Positions 63,258 to 64,000 of a stretch of 64,000 bases of DNA are shown here, one piece after another. Under the pieces are notes generated by a model. That model did no database searches and was not told the DNA's origin. It was given only the letters and a program-made list of their open reading frames with translations. Location of the stretch: NCBI GenBank assembly GCA_964551305.1, contig CAZKBT010000002.1, positions 1 to 64,000 on the forward strand. Direction: 5' to 3'. Positions within the stretch are counted from its first letter, which is position 1; each line of letters opens with the position of its first letter. The position numbers and the translations under genes are program-made. Origin of the DNA: JBAZDC01 sp041654595. GTDB lineage: Bacteria; Pseudomonadota; Gammaproteobacteria; Burkholderiales; Burkholderiaceae_B.

Positions 63258-64000
63258 ATGACAGAGTTAAAAGGAATGGATGTGAAGCATGCCGTATCAA
63301 CGGACGCCGTGTCGCCCAGTATCGGCGGCGGCGCGGGGCCGCTCGCCGGCGTCCGGGTCCTGGACCTGAGCGCCTATATCGCGGGCCCGTATGGCTGCGC
63401 GCTTTTGGCGGATCAGGGCGCGGAAGTCATCAAGATCGAGTCGCCCAAGGGCGACAATCTGCGGAAGTACCCGTCCACGCTTGCCGCCGAAGGCCGCGCC
63501 TTTCTGGGGGTGAATCGCGGCAAGCTGGGCATGGTGCTGGATTTGAAGACCGAACAGGGCCTCGAGGTGCTCCTGGATCTGGTCCGCACCGCCGATGTCC
63601 TGGTTCATAATTTTCGACCTGACGTGCCGCCGCGCCTGCGCATCGACTTCGAGACCCTGAGGCAAATCAATCCCCGCTTGATCTATTGCGCGCTGACGGG
63701 CTATGGCGAAAGCGGGCCGTCGAGAAACAAGGCGGGCTACGACCAAGTGCTGCAAAGCATGTCTGGCATATGCAGCATGCAAGGCAGCGTGCAAGAGCCC
63801 CAGATCGTCTACGGGTCCGTGGTCGATTACTACGCGGCGTCGCTGCTGGCCGGCGGGGTGGCGTCCGCCCTGTATGCCCGCGAGCGCACCGGCGAGGGCC
63901 AGTACGTGGGCGTGTCGCTGTTACGCAGCGCCCTGGCCATGCAGTCTGCCAGGCTGGTGTGGGCCGAGGGAGAGCCCCGCGACGTCAATCGGGACATGCG
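63258..64000 (+). CDS. CaiB/BaiF-family CoA-transferase, 3' end outside window
   Basis: The first 247 residues of a family III CoA-transferase, usually about 400 residues long. Conserved landmarks are LAGVRVLDLSAYIAGPYGCA, LLADQGAEVIKIESPKGDNL, the NRGKLGMVLDLKTEQG segment, HNFRPDVPPRLRIDFETLRQ, CALTGYGESGPSRNKAGYDQ and QVLQSMSGI. The aspartate in GYDQVLQ (about 162) is the likely catalytic position. The start is uncertain: ATG at 63258 lacks a ribosome site, while GTG at 63282 has AAGGA six bases upstream. It probably activates a free acid to its CoA thioester for the CitE-like lyase. Confidence 0.88.
   Translation, partial: MTELKGMDVKHAVSTDAVSPSIGGGAGPLAGVRVLDLSAYIAGPYGCALLADQGAEVIKIESPKGDNLRKYPSTLAAEGRAFLGVNRGKLGMVLDLKTEQGLEVLLDLVRTADVLVHNFRPDVPPRLRIDFETLRQINPRLIYCALTGYGESGPSRNKAGYDQVLQSMSGICSMQGSVQEPQIVYGSVVDYYAASLLAGGVASALYARERTGEGQYVGVSLLRSALAMQSARLVWAEGEPRDVNRDM

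Noticed and set aside
47856..64000. Integrase, transposase or duplicated tRNA end marking a mobile island
   Set aside because: None was found in the window; transfer of the catabolic region remains speculation.

Overview
This is a high-G+C, gene-dense stretch of chromosome from a betaproteobacterium of the order Burkholderiales. The best guess is the family Alcaligenaceae, near Bordetella or Achromobacter. Support: a Bug/TctC-type periplasmic receptor, a DUF3460 small protein beside scpA and panC, a coaE-zapD pair, a ubiE/ubiJ/ubiB ubiquinone cluster, an MdtABC-type efflux operon and ispB followed by a tRNA-Pro gene. The genus is inferred from gene content and memory of related genomes; no database search was run. 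I see no rRNA, CRISPR array, insertion sequence, integrase or phage gene.

Layout. 1-6.1 kb: ilvA (3' end outside the window), a YqaA-type membrane protein and a 1,313-residue FAD/Fe-S oxidoreductase. 6.1-11.2 kb: an accessory cassette with a divergent IclR regulator, leuC, an in-frame leuD-leuB fusion and a Bug receptor. It has no leuA, so it looks like uptake and oxidation of a substituted malate, not leucine synthesis. 11.2-19.2 kb: phoBR, ubiE, a Tim44-domain protein, ubiJ, ubiB, a diiron protein and rfaE2. 19.2-26.0 kb (minus strand): tolC, a Pcm-like methyltransferase, thiD-thiG, and btuB-btuF behind a cobalamin riboswitch. 26.4-35.7 kb: metH, a MmyB-type regulator, DUF3460, scpA, panC, a LuxR-type solo regulator, an NlpE-like lipoprotein, coaE and zapD. 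35.8-44.8 kb: an RND efflux operon (mdtA-mdtB-mdtC-outer-membrane factor). 44.7-47.9 kb: a Nudix/TMP-synthase-like fusion, a DUF815 ATPase, ispB and tRNA-Pro(CGG).

48.0-64.0 kb, directly after the tRNA, is a catabolic region that continues beyond the window. It has two regulators (GntR/FCD and TetR), a fumarylacetoacetase-family hydrolase, a two-domain extradiol-type dioxygenase, a short-chain dehydrogenase, a complete branched-chain-amino-acid-type ABC importer, a class A flavin hydroxylase, a CitE/HpcH-type lyase, a complete TRAP importer, a cyclase-family hydrolase and a CaiB/BaiF CoA-transferase. Together these fit import, ring hydroxylation, ring cleavage, C-C hydrolysis and a CoA-dependent lower pathway for an aromatic or alicyclic acid. 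The substrate cannot be named from sequence.

The strongest candidates for something undescribed are the leuC-leuDB-Bug cassette with its gene fusion and the 48-64 kb catabolic region. Several candidate operators (6.98, 26.30, 35.71, 48.75, 51.35, 51.53 and 59.34 kb) are visible as perfect or near-perfect inverted repeats.
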